Source: Gynuella sp050296195 (lineage in GTDB: Bacteria; Pseudomonadota; Gammaproteobacteria; Pseudomonadales; Natronospirillaceae). From it: a stretch of 64,000 nucleotides of DNA. The notes below the pieces were generated by a model. It worked only from the letters and a program-made list of their open reading frames with translations. It was not told the origin of the DNA and did no database searches. The DNA lies in assembly GCF_050296195.1 (NCBI RefSeq), contig NZ_JBNKRB010000007.1, one strand, 5' to 3'. Shown one piece after another: positions 63,595 through 64,000 of this stretch; position 1 is the first letter of the stretch; the number at the start of each line of letters is the position of its first letter. A program made the translations under genes and the position numbers.

Positions 63595-64000
63595 ATGGCC
63601 CGATCAAGGAAGTCGCAGATATCACTCCATGCCACCCCGTACTATCATTGTACCTCCCGCTGCGTTCGACGGGCCTTTCTCTGTGGCTTCGATCCTCTCA
63701 CTCAAACCAGTTACGAACACCGCCGCCAGTGGGTTGAAGACCGCTTGTTATGGTTGGGTGAGGTGTTCGCCATGGATATCTGCGCCTATGCCGTCATGAC
63801 CAACCATGTGCATGTGGTGCTCCATGTGAATTCCAGGCAAAGCAAACAGTGGTCGATGAAAGAAGTCATTACCCGCTGGCACCGTCTCTACAAAGGTGTT
63901 CCCCTGAGTCAGCGTTACCTTAACGGTGATCGTTTCTCTCCGGCTGAAGAGAAAATGTTAATGACATTGGTCGAACAATGGCGTGAAACCTTAACATCCA
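63595..64000 (+). CDS. REP-associated tyrosine (Y1, IS200-like) transposase, 3' end beyond the window
   Basis: From the ATG at 63595, 135 residues are visible. The sequence begins with a basic segment and YYHCTSRCVRRAFLCG, as in RAYT/transposase-17 proteins, and has the HUH motif in MTNHVHVVLHV. These proteins are single-copy relatives of IS200/IS605 transposases that process REP-type palindromes and do not carry insertion-sequence ends of their own. The Y1 tyrosine, which is downstream in the family, lies past the window edge or close to it. It is not possible to tell whether it is intact. Confidence 0.85.
   Translation, partial: MARSRKSQISLHATPYYHCTSRCVRRAFLCGFDPLTQTSYEHRRQWVEDRLLWLGEVFAMDICAYAVMTNHVHVVLHVNSRQSKQWSMKEVITRWHRLYKGVPLSQRYLNGDRFSPAEEKMLMTLVEQWRETLTS

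Noticed and set aside
1..64000. tRNA, rRNA, CRISPR arrays, integrase or att sites
   Set aside because: None visible on either strand; the biosynthetic cluster has no flanking tRNA or integrase to prove a genomic island.

Overview
The window is chromosomal DNA from a Gammaproteobacterium. The core gene order (ffh-ypjD-corB-like; leuS-lptE-holA; rmf next to pepN; sbcD-sbcC) is typical of that class. Polysaccharide degradation, an accessory biosynthetic cluster and moderate GC recall plant- or sediment-associated marine Oceanospirillales relatives (a Gynuella/Saccharospirillaceae-like organism). That taxon is a guess from gene content, not a computed assignment.

Layout. 1-2586: 3'-truncated putA with a divergent Lrp-type regulator. 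2658-7984: ffh, a CcsA-like membrane protein, a CorB/CorC-type CBS protein, a YIP1 protein and trmJ. 7994-9481: a GT2-like gene and a small orphan. 9487-12130 (minus): a GDSL-independent, PlsC-like acyltransferase followed by two copper-linked small proteins and a YciH/SUI1 gene; upstream lies what looks like a sigma-54-driven ~90-nt small RNA ending in a perfect intrinsic terminator. 12233-19069: lnt, a zinc-ribbon protein, leuS, lptE, holA and an envelope protein coupled to holA.

19318-33064 is a compact natural-product cluster: a type II thioesterase, two paralogous phytoene-desaturase-like FAD oxidoreductases and a 3137-residue one-module PKS / one-module NRPS protein (KS-AT-DH-KR-ACP-C-A-PCP-TE). 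The adenylation pocket reads D-V-G-E-L-V-S-I-D-K, close to the L-ornithine code. Architecture, size, pocket and partner enzymes together match polycyclic tetramate macrolactam (PTM) assembly, with a minimal tailoring set of only two cyclising-type oxidoreductases. A 1.75-kb AT-rich, apparently gene-free stretch separates it from a GH28 exopolygalacturonase lipoprotein (34812-36902) and a FocA-type channel.

38356-53961 is mostly housekeeping: rmf, pepN, a DUF2797 gene, a YeaC-like gene, nadK, a DUF1853/DnaJ-related pair, nfuA, metH and sbcCD. 53962-63408 holds a catalase-peroxidase with an export signal behind two long palindromes, a cytosolic PL2-type pectate lyase (partner to the GH28 enzyme in pectin use), an O-acetylhomoserine sulfhydrylase, and a marR-emrA-emrB efflux operon with a 29-bp palindromic operator. 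The window ends in a 3'-truncated REP-associated (Y1/IS200-like) transposase preceded by direct repeats. I see no tRNA, rRNA or CRISPR array.
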